From the NCBI RefSeq assembly GCF_000467125.1, contig NZ_BATJ01000012.1:62001-126000 (forward strand): a stretch of DNA of 64,000 bases, given 5' to 3'. The stretch comes from Vibrio proteolyticus NBRC 13287 (GTDB taxonomy: Bacteria > Pseudomonadota > Gammaproteobacteria > Enterobacterales > Vibrionaceae). The position numbers and the translations under genes were made by a program. Below are positions 54,358 to 63,644 of the stretch, one piece after another (the stretch's first letter is position 1; the number at the start of each line of letters is the position of its first letter). Below the pieces are notes generated by a model. It was not told where the DNA came from. It did no database searches and saw only the letters and a list, made by a program, of their open reading frames with translations.

Positions 54358-55848
54358 TTAGTCTAGCTCTGCCAAGTGCTTTTCAAAGCTTGCATGCTGA
54401 GAAATGACCACTTTGTCAGGCGCACCCGTTGCCAGGCTGACACCAACGATCGCCAGCGTCGAGAAGATGATGCCCGGTACGATTTCGTACACATCGAACC
54501 AACCACCGGTCAGCTGTTTCCAGACCACGATGGTAACACCACCAATGATGATGCCCGCCAGTGCGCCGTTACGGTTCATGCGAGACCAGTAAAGGCTCAG
54601 TACGATAGCCGGACCAAATGCCGCACCAAAACCAGCCCAGGCGTAAGACACCAGACCCAGCACTGAGCTGTCCGGCGTCATCGCCAGCACCAACGCAACG
54701 ATAGAAATCGCGATTACAGCAATACGGCCTACCATTACGATCTCTTCTGAGCTCGCGTCTTTCTTGAACACTTGCTTGTAGAAGTCTTCCGCCAGTGCAG
54801 AAGAAGACACCAACAACTGTGAATCCGCCGTACTCATGATGGCCGCCAGAATCGCCGCCAGCAAGATACCCGCCACGACAGGGTGGAACATCGCGTTCAC
54901 CAGCAGCATGAAGATTTTTTCACCATCGTCCAGGGACAGATCACCTGTGCTGTTGACGTAAATCAGACCAACCAGACCAACCAGCATCGCGCCAATCATA
55001 GACAAGGCGGTCCAGATCACGGCAATGCGACGAGCAGTGGTCAGGTCTTTGTTTGAACGTGTCGCTTTAAAACGAGCCAGAATGTGAGGCTGACCAAAGT
55101 AACCCAGACCCCATGCAACCAGCGAGATGATCGCGACGGCAGTCAAAGGCTCACCTTTGGAATCTTGCCACAGTGTCAGCAGGTTCGGGTTGATGTTCGC
55201 CAGATCCGTCGACAGGTGACCAAATCCGTTTTCCATTGCCGCAATCGGTACGATCAGCAGTGCAGCCGCCATCAACAAACCTTGCACCAGGTCAGTCCAG
55301 GACACCGCCAGGAAACCACCAAACAGCGTGTAAGATACCACACACACTGTGCCGACGATCACCGCCGTGGTGTAGTCGAGACCGAAGACGGTTTCAAACA
55401 GCTTACCGCCTGCAACCAGACCAGAACTGGTGTAGAAAAGGAAGAACAGCAGAATGAAGAATGCAGAAATGGTCTGAATCAGTTTTGAGTTGTCATTAAA
55501 ACGACGAGACAGATATTCAGGCAAGGTCAGCGAGTCAGTAGTGATACTGTAGGTACGCAGACGTTTAGCGCTGATCAGCCAGTTCAGCCAAGTACCCACC
55601 AGCAGGCCACCAGCCAGCCAGAATGCCTCAATACCCGCCGCATACGCGTAGCCAGGCAGACCCAGCAACAACCAGCCACTCATGTCGGATGCACCGGCAG
55701 ACAACGCTGCTGGCCAAGGTCCCAGGGAACGACCGCCCAGGAAATAATCTGACGAGTTTTTCGTTCGTTGGTATGCGATCACACCGATAGCGAGCATCAG
55801 TATCAGATACACGATAAAGGTGGTTGTAATAGCGAAGCTATTTTCCAT
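54358..55848 (-). CDS. putP: Sodium/proline symporter PutP
   Basis: A 496-residue SSS-family symporter with about 13 helices. Family motifs are YFLGGRSLGPWPAALSAGASDMSGWLL near the N terminus, GYFGQPHILARF, and AILAAIMSTADSQLLVSSSA. AGAGGATTTTGTAC precedes ATG 55848. It is the last gene of the putA / PutA-C-domain / putP operon and ends in a strong terminator. Confidence 0.95.
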   Translation of the reverse strand: MENSFAITTTFIVYLILMLAIGVIAYQRTKNSSDYFLGGRSLGPWPAALSAGASDMSGWLLLGLPGYAYAAGIEAFWLAGGLLVGTWLNWLISAKRLRTYSITTDSLTLPEYLSRRFNDNSKLIQTISAFFILLFFLFYTSSGLVAGGKLFETVFGLDYTTAVIVGTVCVVSYTLFGGFLAVSWTDLVQGLLMAAALLIVPIAAMENGFGHLSTDLANINPNLLTLWQDSKGEPLTAVAIISLVAWGLGYFGQPHILARFKATRSNKDLTTARRIAVIWTALSMIGAMLVGLVGLIYVNSTGDLSLDDGEKIFMLLVNAMFHPVVAGILLAAILAAIMSTADSQLLVSSSALAEDFYKQVFKKDASSEEIVMVGRIAVIAISIVALVLAMTPDSSVLGLVSYAWAGFGAAFGPAIVLSLYWSRMNRNGALAGIIIGGVTIVVWKQLTGGWFDVYEIVPGIIFSTLAIVGVSLATGAPDKVVISQHASFEKHLAELD

Positions 55849-55917
55849 GTACAAAATCCTCTTAAAAAGATCGCCTTCAATATGGCCCCCTCTTGCGAAG
55901 GAGCCGACTCAGAAGGG

Positions 55918-56616
55918 CTAGTGGGTTTCGTTCCCTAGCTCAAGCAAGGTCGCGTTACCACCCACTGCTGTTATATTTATAGTTCGGGTGCGTTCGGTGA
56001 TAAACCGAAGCGAGAGATGTGGATCGTGCGCCACAGGTGTTGCGTCCAGATCCGTTTCCGAAACCAGGCCAATAATTGCGCCTTCACGTTTCGCTAGTTG
56101 ACGGTTAAGCGTACGCTCGACCGAGGTGGTTCCTACATACCCAACACTTCTTACGTCTGATTCCAGCAGCTGTTGATAAGCGTCGTAAGAGACAAACTGA
56201 ATCAGGTTGGCAGGAATGGAAGACTGCTCAAAAGCAGCCTGCAAAGCCTGAGTTAACGGCAGATCATCACTGCATACCACGATGCCGTTTCCGGCAATCA
56301 GTGCAGCAGTCAGCTGTGCAACAAAGGCGTGTTGTGCTTTTTCACTCTGATCATTCTGGATGAGCAGAGCCACACCGCGGCCTGCGGTGTAGAGCTCGTT
56401 GGTTTCTCCCGTCGGCCCAACCAATTGATGCGGTTGAGCAAGCAGTGCCGAAGCCTGCTGAAGATGGTATGAGATCACGCCGGCAAGGCCTGGCATTCTC
56501 TCTTGCAGCGTATTTTTAAACGCCAGCAAACATTCACTTTTTGAATCGAAATCCGTCAGATTCCAGTTTTCCCATGCCGAGTAAGCATCAGAAAAGCGTG
56601 CAACTTGATGTACCAT
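55918..56616 (-). CDS. Detached PutA C-terminal (ALDH-like) domain protein
   Basis: A 232-residue protein resembling the C-terminal ALDH-superfamily domain found at the end of long PutA proteins in other bacteria (AALIAGNGIVVCSDDLPLTQAL, GYVGTTSVERTLNRQL, RTINITAVGGNATLLELG). The catalytic cysteine and glutamate of true aldehyde dehydrogenases are absent, so it should not be an independent P5C dehydrogenase. It lies 22 bases after putA in the same operon. It may bind PutA and close the substrate tunnel, which is inference. Confidence 0.8.
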   Translation of the reverse strand: MVHQVARFSDAYSAWENWNLTDFDSKSECLLAFKNTLQERMPGLAGVISYHLQQASALLAQPHQLVGPTGETNELYTAGRGVALLIQNDQSEKAQHAFVAQLTAALIAGNGIVVCSDDLPLTQALQAAFEQSSIPANLIQFVSYDAYQQLLESDVRSVGYVGTTSVERTLNRQLAKREGAIIGLVSETDLDATPVAHDPHLSLRFITERTRTINITAVGGNATLLELGNETH

Positions 56617-56638
56617 GTAGATTCTCCTTACTTACCGG

Positions 56639-59600
56639 TTAAGCGAACTGGGTCTGAGTGAAGCGGAACAGGTAGTGTGGGCCACCGGCTTTTGGTCCGG
56701 TCCCGGACAAGCCTTGTCCACCAAACGGCTGAACGCCGACCACCGCCCCAACCTGGTCACGGTTGATGTAGCAGTTCCCGACCCGGGCGTGTTTCTCAAT
56801 CCAGCGGTAAGTCGTTTCATTGCGGCTGTGGATACCCATGGTCAAACCGTAGCCTGTGTTGTTGATTTCAGCCACTACGTTAGCCAGTTCGCTCGCCTTA
56901 AAGCGCACGATATGCAGAATCGGACCAAACTGCTCTTCTTTCAGGCAGGCAATCGAATCAATTTCAAACGCACTTGGCGCGACAAAATCGCCATGCTGAC
57001 ACGTTTCATCCAGTTCAACCTGAGCTACTTTATGCTGAGTCTGACTCATCAGTTCCAAGTGCGCCGTCAGCTTGGTTTTGGCCGTTTGATCAATCACCGG
57101 TCCGACGTCCGTACTGTGCAGATAAGGCGTGCCGACTTTGAGTTCACCCATCGCGCCCTGAATCAGTGCTACGATGCGATCCGCCACATCTTCCTGAACA
57201 TACAGGACCCGCAGAGCCGAACAACGCTGGCCAGCCGATGCAAACGCCGAACGAATCACATCACGAACCACCTGTTCAGGCAGTGCGGTACTGTCCACGA
57301 TCATGGCATTCTGACCACCGGTTTCCGCAATAAACGGCACCGGCGCGGCATCACGCTCTGCCAGAGACTGGTTGATGCGCTGTGCCGTCGCCGTCGAACC
57401 GGTAAACGCCACGCCCGCGATCGCCGCATGCGACGTTAATGCACTGCCGATTTCTGCGCCGCGGCCCGGCAGCAGTTGAATCGTCCCGGCCGGGAATCCA
57501 GCTTGCTGCATCAGCTCAACGGCACGTGCGGCAATCAGGCTGGTTTGTTCCGCCGGTTTGGCAACCACAGTGTTGCCCGCTACCAATGCAGCGGTGATCT
57601 GACCGAGGAAAATCGCCAGCGGGAAGTTCCACGGGCTGATACAAACGAACACACCGCGTCCCTGACGGGAAACGTTGCGCACCTGACCATCAAAGCTGGT
57701 CACGGCCAACTCACCCAATGCATCGACCTGCTTGGCGTAGTAGCGACAGAAATCGACGGCTTCACGCACTTCATCAATGCTGTCATGGATAGTTTTACCC
57801 GCTTCCTGGTGACAGATGGCAACCAGCTCAGCCAGATTGTCTTCCAGCAAGTCGGCCAGTTTCTCCAGGGCAGCGCTGCGTGTGGCTGTCGCTGTCTGGT
57901 TCCAGCTGGCAAAAGCGTGCTGAGCCCCTTCAATGGCAGCGGAAACATGATCAAGGTTCGCGTAAGCCACCTGACCCACTTCGATACGACGATCATAAGG
58001 CGCTTTGACGATTTCCATCGCCTGTTCAGCCTTGATCATGCTTTCGAACAAAGCTTCACCGTTGATCACTGGTCCTGCAGTCCAACGCTTGGTCAGCCAG
58101 GCTTGCACCTGCGCTTCAAACGGCGCATTTTCACTTTCAATATCAACGTTCACGCCATACGAGTTACGACGCTCCGGGAACACCTGCGGTGGCAACGGAA
58201 TCTTGTTGTTGTTGAGTGTATCGAAGGCCAGCAACATATCGACAGGATGTTGAGTCAGGGTTTCAACCGGACAGCGCGCATCCACCAAACGGTGCACGAA
58301 CGAGCTGTTGGCGCCATTCTCAAGCAGACGACGTACCAGATACGGCAGCAAATCTTTGTGGCTGCCGACCGGCGCGTAAATGCGCACCGATTGCTTATAC
58401 GCGGCCATAGCGTGGTGATAGAGCGAATCTCCCATCCCATGCAGGCGCTGGAATTCAAAATCTTTGTGCGAAGCCATCACGGCAATCGAAGTCACGGTCT
58501 GAGCATTGTGGCTGGCAAACTGCGGGTAGATGTTGCCACGCACGTTGTCGCTCAGCAGAAAGCGCGCACAAGCCAGGTACGCGACGTCGGTGGCTTCTTT
58601 GCGCGTATACACCGGGTAGTTGCTGTAGCCAGCCTGTTGAGACCATTTGATTTCGCTGTCCCAGTAAGCGCCTTTCACCAGACGAAGCGGGATCAGATCT
58701 CCCTGCTCTTTCGCCAACGCGTTCAGCCATACCAGCACCGGCAATGCACGTTTGGAGTATGCCTGAATCACCAGACCGAACTTGCCCCAGCCTTTAACCT
58801 GCTCGCTGCGGTAGACTTTTTCAAACAGCTTGAGCGACAGCTCCAGACGATCGGCTTCTTCTGCGTCAATGGTGATGGCCACATCCAGCTCCATCGCCCG
58901 GCTCAGCAGTTGCATCAAGGTGTCGTACAGTTCCGTCATTACACGAGCTTCGTTAGCCACTTCATAACGTGGGTGCAGCGCAGACAGTTTGATCGAAACC
59001 GATGGCGCCGGGCTGGTGTCGAGACCGTATTTATCACGTCCTACCGCTTCAATCGCCATCAGGTAATCTTTGAAATATTTGTTGGCGTCCGCGGTGGTCA
59101 GGGCCGCTTCACCCAGCATGTCATACGAGTAGGTGTAACCTTTGTCACGCATCGTACGACCGTTTTTCTGTGCTTCTGCAATCGTGCGTCCCAGCACAAA
59201 CTGATGCCCCATGATCTTCATGGCCTGATACATGGCTTTGCGGATCACCGGTTCAGACAACTTGTTGACCAGGCGGTTGACCGCTTGCCCCGGGCTCTTG
59301 GCGTCATCTTCTGACACACCGACCACTTTACCGGTCAGCATCAGGCCCCAAGTTGAGGCATTCACAAACACGGAATCGGAATTCTTCAGGTGAGATTTCC
59401 AGTCCGCTACGCTCAATTTGTCACGGATCAGAGCATCCGCCGTCGTCGCGTCAGGAATGCGCATCAGCGCTTCTGCCAGACACATCAACAGGATACCTTC
59501 CTGAGTATCCAAGCTGTATTCCAGCAGCAGGGCATCGATCATCTGAATCGATTTTTTGTCCGCGCGAATGGCGTTGATCAGTTGCGTCGTTTTCTGGCTG

Positions 59601-59758
59601 ACTTGTTGTTTTTCCGATTCACTCGGGGTTGCCAGCGGCAGCAACTCTTTCAGCCATTGAGATTCGTCCACCATGTAGAGTGGCGAGATCAGTGACCACA
59701 GCTGTTCAAGCGGTTGCTCAACAAACTCAGTCTTTAACACATCAGTAGCAGTAAACAT
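56639..59758 (-). CDS. putA: Bifunctional proline dehydrogenase / P5C dehydrogenase PutA
   Basis: A 1039-residue enzyme oxidising proline to glutamate with channelling. The FAD-dependent proline dehydrogenase half is about 85-480 (TIDAEEADRLELSLKLFE, LVKGAYWDSEIKWSQ). The NAD-dependent dehydrogenase half is about 550-1035 (SPWNFPLAIFLGQ, GFTGSTATA-like FTGSTATAQRI, catalytic AETGGQNAM and SAGQRCSALR). It lacks the N-terminal ribbon-helix-helix of E. coli PutA (1320 residues) and the fused C-terminal domain. Regulation is therefore likely by the AraC protein encoded upstream. GAGGAAAACGC precedes the start. Confidence 0.96.
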   Translation of the reverse strand: MFTATDVLKTEFVEQPLEQLWSLISPLYMVDESQWLKELLPLATPSESEKQQVSQKTTQLINAIRADKKSIQMIDALLLEYSLDTQEGILLMCLAEALMRIPDATTADALIRDKLSVADWKSHLKNSDSVFVNASTWGLMLTGKVVGVSEDDAKSPGQAVNRLVNKLSEPVIRKAMYQAMKIMGHQFVLGRTIAEAQKNGRTMRDKGYTYSYDMLGEAALTTADANKYFKDYLMAIEAVGRDKYGLDTSPAPSVSIKLSALHPRYEVANEARVMTELYDTLMQLLSRAMELDVAITIDAEEADRLELSLKLFEKVYRSEQVKGWGKFGLVIQAYSKRALPVLVWLNALAKEQGDLIPLRLVKGAYWDSEIKWSQQAGYSNYPVYTRKEATDVAYLACARFLLSDNVRGNIYPQFASHNAQTVTSIAVMASHKDFEFQRLHGMGDSLYHHAMAAYKQSVRIYAPVGSHKDLLPYLVRRLLENGANSSFVHRLVDARCPVETLTQHPVDMLLAFDTLNNNKIPLPPQVFPERRNSYGVNVDIESENAPFEAQVQAWLTKRWTAGPVINGEALFESMIKAEQAMEIVKAPYDRRIEVGQVAYANLDHVSAAIEGAQHAFASWNQTATATRSAALEKLADLLEDNLAELVAICHQEAGKTIHDSIDEVREAVDFCRYYAKQVDALGELAVTSFDGQVRNVSRQGRGVFVCISPWNFPLAIFLGQITAALVAGNTVVAKPAEQTSLIAARAVELMQQAGFPAGTIQLLPGRGAEIGSALTSHAAIAGVAFTGSTATAQRINQSLAERDAAPVPFIAETGGQNAMIVDSTALPEQVVRDVIRSAFASAGQRCSALRVLYVQEDVADRIVALIQGAMGELKVGTPYLHSTDVGPVIDQTAKTKLTAHLELMSQTQHKVAQVELDETCQHGDFVAPSAFEIDSIACLKEEQFGPILHIVRFKASELANVVAEINNTGYGLTMGIHSRNETTYRWIEKHARVGNCYINRDQVGAVVGVQPFGGQGLSGTGPKAGGPHYLFRFTQTQFA

Positions 59759-60006
59759 GCGTTTTCCTCACTCTCACCCCGACGTTATCGCGGGATGTTC
59801 CTATCATGGCAGGCAGTGTATTTTGAGTCCGCGAAGAATACTTGTCAAAAACTCCGAGCTTTTTGCTAAAAACTACGATTATTAACAAAGCAAAAACAAA
59901 ATCACACGAATTTAAGCAATATATTATTTGGTAAAATTTAGCCTACGTAACACATAAGGGGCAAAAAGATACATTTAATTAAATAAAAACTGGAGGAAGA
60001 ACAAAC
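59759..60006. promoter_or_regulatory. putA promoter region
   Basis: About 250 AT-rich bases between the AraC-type gene terminator and putA. One half-conserved CRP-like TGTGATTTTG is seen on the minus strand (59903-59912). No gene recognised. Control by the adjacent AraC protein is expected by analogy with PutR of V. vulnificus. Confidence 0.4.
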
Positions 60007-60033
60007 ACCTGACGGTTGTCAATAACGTCAGGC
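60007..60033 (-). terminator. Terminator of the AraC-type gene
   Basis: CCTGACG, 11-base loop, CGTCAGG followed by TGTTTGTTCTT on the minus strand. Confidence 0.6.
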
Positions 60034-60068
60034 GGGAGCGATGGAGATGAATATCGAGCCACAATGGC

Positions 60069-60899
60069 TCAGAAAGTCGGTGAGAAGCGCTTTTTGTACT
60101 GCGACGGAGAGACACCCTGCAAACGGGCGAAGGTATGAGTAAATGTGCTCTGACCAGAGAAGCCTGTCAGATCGGCAATTTGACCAAGGCTGAGATTGCC
60201 CTGTTCAATCAGTGCCTTGGCCATATCAATGCGTTTACCGAGCACATACTGATGTGGCGTGATCCCCATCTGCTCTTTGAACAACATATGAAACTGGCTT
60301 TCCCCGAGAAATACACTCCCGGCCAGTTGGGCTACGGTAATTCTGCGGTTAAGGTTCTGTTCGATGTAGCGGTCGATGGCTTCCAAATCAAAGCGGGAAT
60401 CTTTGCGCGAAGAAGCCAGAACCGAGATATGGCGCTGCATCAGCGCAATGACGGTGTCATTACAGGCTCGGCTAAGTAATAAATCTTCCGGACTGGCCTG
60501 CATTTCATGCACCAGCATCTGAATCAAACGCTGGATCTGCGCATCCAACTGAAAATAGACATTGGACTGCGACAACTCATTCAGTTTTTGCAGCATCAGC
60601 GGATCATCGTTGGAAGGCAGCGGCATGTTCAGGACGAGAATGTCTGACTGACCAATCACTCCACCAAAAGCGTGATCCGACCCTGAAGTCACGACGCATC
60701 CCTGACCAGGGCCGATGTAATTGCCCCGTCCATTGACGTCAAATTCAGCCTGCCCCTTGAGCCCAATCACAACCTGAGTGTAGCTGTGCTCGTGGCAATC
60801 CATATAAGAAGGCAACGTCACCAGCTCCGCCGGACGGGGTGACAAAAGTTTGGCTGTTGAGAGCTTCAGCTCACAATTTATAGGATTTTGCTCTTTCAT
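60069..60899 (-). CDS. putR: AraC-family regulator, probable PutR
   Basis: A 276-residue regulator with an N-terminal cupin (YMDCHEHSYTQVVIGLKGQAEF) and two C-terminal helix-turn-helices (RITVAQLAGSVFLGESQFHMLFKEQMG; LGQIADLTGFSGQSTFTHTF-type). It lies directly upstream of putA on the same strand. In V. vulnificus an AraC-family PutR activates putAP, so the assignment is by context. Start is uncertain: 60899 is used by domain position, 60932 is possible. Confidence 0.8.
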   Translation of the reverse strand: MKEQNPINCELKLSTAKLLSPRPAELVTLPSYMDCHEHSYTQVVIGLKGQAEFDVNGRGNYIGPGQGCVVTSGSDHAFGGVIGQSDILVLNMPLPSNDDPLMLQKLNELSQSNVYFQLDAQIQRLIQMLVHEMQASPEDLLLSRACNDTVIALMQRHISVLASSRKDSRFDLEAIDRYIEQNLNRRITVAQLAGSVFLGESQFHMLFKEQMGITPHQYVLGKRIDMAKALIEQGNLSLGQIADLTGFSGQSTFTHTFARLQGVSPSQYKKRFSPTF

Positions 60900-61330
60900 T
60901 CTGGAACGATTTTCCGGGCTTTCAGCAGGCATCTTATACCACAAAGACCGCCAGCCAAAACCTCATTTTCATCAAATAACCACTTATGTGCATATCACAA
61001 ACAAGGGCTACCGCATGGTGAAAAATGCATCAATTTCTCACCCGGAACAATGATCAAGTGCACATAAATTACGGTCAATGTGTGTTCAATGATTCATCCT
61101 CAGATCATTCCTCGTCCCAGCTATTGCATATTTCCTTAATCGGATCAAAATGGAATGAGCATCAAACTAGAACTAATAAATCACTCACTGTAACTCATGG
61201 ATTTTAGTGATAGTTTTATGCTTCAGGATGAAGAATCACTAGATAAGTCAGCCGGGTATTCCAGGCTGTCAAAAGTTTGTCTATTCCACATTTTTTGTGG
61301 GTCAACCGATAAAAATTCTAGCAGGGACCT
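60900..61330. promoter_or_regulatory. Divergent intergenic region, putR / PEGA gene
   Basis: A 430-base AT-rich gap with no supported gene. CCACATTTTTTGTGG (about 61287-61301) is a short palindrome upstream of the PEGA gene. No promoter could be fixed. Confidence 0.4.
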
Positions 61331-62440
61331 ATGAGAACACGTCGCATTCCAGCGCTTTTGCTTGCGCTCAGCCCGTTATGGGTATCGCCGTCAATTCTGG
61401 CTCAGGACAGCGCCCCTAATGTGGACGCGGTGAGCGCCATCGATGGCCAACTGACCGATAAACAATCGCAGATTGACTCCGTCACCGCTGAGCTCAGCAC
61501 ACAAAGCAACCACCTACAGCAACTGAAAAATGAGCAATCGGCTCTGGCTCGGGAAGGGCAACAGTTGGCCTCTGAACTTACACTGGCAAAATCCACGTTA
61601 GATAAGCAATACGCCAAAATGCTTGAGGATCCAGAAACAGAACTGACGTCTTTCCAGAGTAAGTACAAACAAAGCTGGGCTGCCCTGAACGATAATCAGG
61701 CCGCCCAACAAGAGAAACAGCAGGCCATAGCGGACGCTGAGACACAGTTGTCACAAATTCAGCAAAAGCAAACCCGCCTGAAAGGGGAGTTCTCCGTACT
61801 CAAAGAGCAACGCATTACCGCACGAGTGAACCGCCTTGCCCAAGAGTTGCGTCAACAGGAAGTCGTAACCACGGCATACACGACAACCTGTTCAGTCAGC
61901 ATGACCTTGGGCGAATGCGCTAATCAGGGCCAGTACCTGACCAAGCAGCAAGCGGTGAATTCGTTTAGCAGTAAACTGATCGACCACCTGACAGAAGCGC
62001 CTCTGGCCAGGCAGAACCTCAAAGGCGTACAGCTCAACATTCACATTCAGGAAAGCCAGTTGCTCAGCAGCGGATTTAAAGGCAACGACCAGTACGCAAC
62101 GGAAATGCAGGTGCAGTTGCAGGCCAAACCAGATCGCTCAGCGGCATGTACCTTACTTGGTGTTGACGAGCGTTACTGCGTGCAGCAGGGCAGCGTGCCA
62201 AGTGGTGTCGACAAGCAGGATAAAAAGTGGGCAAACGTCACCTTCCGCTCCAATCAGTTCAACGATCAAGTCACCATTAATGGCATTGGTTACGGCAGTA
62301 CGCCTATCGAAGTGGTACTGCCAAGCGGCCAGCACAAAGTCAGCGTGACCAAAGAGGGCTACAAGCCCTACAACCGAGTGATCACCATTCATGGTAATGA
62401 CACGGTATGGGTAACACTCGCTCCAAACACACCCAGCTAA
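61331..62440 (+). CDS. Exported coiled-coil protein with PEGA domain
   Basis: A 369-residue protein with a signal peptide (cleavage near SILA), a long coiled coil at about 35-180, a middle part with four cysteines (TTCSVSMTLGECANQ, ACTLLGVDERYCVQQ) and a C-terminal PEGA beta domain at about 300-365 (VTINGIGYGSTPIEVVLPSGQHKVSVTKEG). PEGA domains usually bind surface or wall components. Start is ATG after GCAGGGACCT. Function unknown. Confidence 0.85.
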   Translation: MRTRRIPALLLALSPLWVSPSILAQDSAPNVDAVSAIDGQLTDKQSQIDSVTAELSTQSNHLQQLKNEQSALAREGQQLASELTLAKSTLDKQYAKMLEDPETELTSFQSKYKQSWAALNDNQAAQQEKQQAIADAETQLSQIQQKQTRLKGEFSVLKEQRITARVNRLAQELRQQEVVTTAYTTTCSVSMTLGECANQGQYLTKQQAVNSFSSKLIDHLTEAPLARQNLKGVQLNIHIQESQLLSSGFKGNDQYATEMQVQLQAKPDRSAACTLLGVDERYCVQQGSVPSGVDKQDKKWANVTFRSNQFNDQVTINGIGYGSTPIEVVLPSGQHKVSVTKEGYKPYNRVITIHGNDTVWVTLAPNTPS

Positions 62441-62751
62441 ACGCCGCACTTCGCACTCGCATAAACGCCCCCTTTTTTCGCCTTACAGCGACAGGGGGGC
62501 ATTCACACAGCTTGATCATGCTTTCGACTTGTGTCCTCGTTCAACACAACTGGGCGATATAAAACTCAATTCGGAACAACGGAAGTTCCCATTAGGGGGA
62601 AATCCCCCCTTTAACCCAATAAAACAAAGAATTACATTGTGTATGAACTCAGATGACAGTATCTGCGTTTGGTATCTATTGATACGTCTATTCTCAACGG
62701 TAACGTTGGGCATAGATCCTCTTCTACACGTCGACAAGATAAATCTTGTGT
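62441..62751. other. Intergenic stretch with hairpins, no supported gene
   Basis: It contains GGGGG AAAT CCCCC then CTTT (62595-62612), perhaps the PEGA gene terminator, and ACAAGAT AA ATCTTGT (62734-62749). The longer open frames run through the terminator at 62752 and have no ribosome sites. A small RNA ending at that terminator is possible. Confidence 0.4.
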
Positions 62752-62779
62752 TTGCCAGCCTTTATGGCTGGCTTTTTTC
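62752..62779 (+). terminator. Orphan rho-independent terminator
   Basis: GCCAGCC TTTAT GGCTGGC then six T. The nearest plus-strand gene ends more than 300 bases upstream with another hairpin between, so its transcript is unassigned. Confidence 0.8.
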
Positions 62780-62881
62780 TGTCTCATTTGTTTACCACAC
62801 GACTCAATCCTCACTCATATGGGTTACAGAACACTGTGCACTTGCTATCATAAGCCGATCTTGTAACGTGCGAGTTAAACC

Positions 62882-63610
62882 GTGTTATCCACCCTTACGC
62901 CGCAACAGGCGTCGCTCTTTCACCAGTTACCCGGATACTGGGGCTGCAAAGACACTCAATCCGTTTTTGTCTACGCAAATGACGCGTATGCCAAACTGAT
63001 TGGACATCAATGCGGCGCTGACTGCATCGGACTCACCGATTTTGATATGCCCGCCCCGACCACCAAATGCGCGGCGGATTTTCGCGAGCAGGATCGCTAC
63101 GTGATCGAAACGGGCCAGTCGCTGCGTGTGCTCGACATTCATCCGTTTCCTGACGGAAGTTGGCGAGCGCTGATCTTCAGCAAATCGCCTTGGCTCAATG
63201 CACAAGGCGACATTCAAGGCACAATTTTTTATGGTCAGGAACTGACGGACACCGCCATCATTGAAGTTGGCCATTGGGTCTACCGGGCGGTCGGGCTCAA
63301 TCAGAGCGATGAACGGATTTCCCTCAATCATCCCCATGTGCGCACGATTGCTCCACTGACCAATCGCGAATCGGAGGCGCTGTTTTTGCTGCTGTACGGC
63401 AAAAAGCCAAAACAGATTTCAGCGGTGATGGGTATCTCGATTAAAACCTTCGAAGGCTATGTTGACCGCCTGAGGCAGAAGTTCGCGGCACACAGCAAAG
63501 ACCAGTTGATTGATAAGGCGCTGGAGCTCGGTTATGGCTCCTATATTCCGCAAACATTGTTAAAGACCCAGCTGTCTGTGGTGCTCAATAACCAAAACAC
63601 CGCTCAATGA
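62882..63610 (+). CDS. PAS-domain LuxR-family transcriptional regulator
   Basis: A 242-residue regulator. An N-terminal PAS-like domain (about 10-130, VFVYANDAYAKLIGHQ, GTIFYGQELTD) is followed by a LuxR/FixJ helix-turn-helix (about 160-225, LTNRESEALFLLLYGKKPKQISAVMGISIKTFEGYVDRLRQKF-like core). It starts with GTG. It lacks an autoinducer-binding domain and a receiver domain, so it is not a LuxR homologue of the LuxI type. Signal and targets unknown. Confidence 0.83.
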   Translation: MLSTLTPQQASLFHQLPGYWGCKDTQSVFVYANDAYAKLIGHQCGADCIGLTDFDMPAPTTKCAADFREQDRYVIETGQSLRVLDIHPFPDGSWRALIFSKSPWLNAQGDIQGTIFYGQELTDTAIIEVGHWVYRAVGLNQSDERISLNHPHVRTIAPLTNRESEALFLLLYGKKPKQISAVMGISIKTFEGYVDRLRQKFAAHSKDQLIDKALELGYGSYIPQTLLKTQLSVVLNNQNTAQ

Positions 63611-63621
63611 GCGGTGTTTGA
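63595..63621. terminator. Bidirectional terminator between the LuxR-type gene and pdxH
   Basis: AAACACCGCTC AAT GAGCGGTGTTT between convergent genes; it includes the LuxR-type gene stop. Confidence 0.75.
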
Positions 63622-63644
63622 TAAGCAGAGGAACGCGAGTGGGA

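Noticed and set aside
57476..59314. 612-codon frame on the plus strand opposite putA
   Set aside because: It is the complement of a highly conserved enzyme gene; GC-rich codon use produces long mirror frames. No start signal or homology.
62529..62999. 156-codon plus-strand frame before the LuxR-type gene
   Set aside because: It crosses a strong terminator and overlaps the PAS-LuxR gene in another frame; composition is not protein-like.
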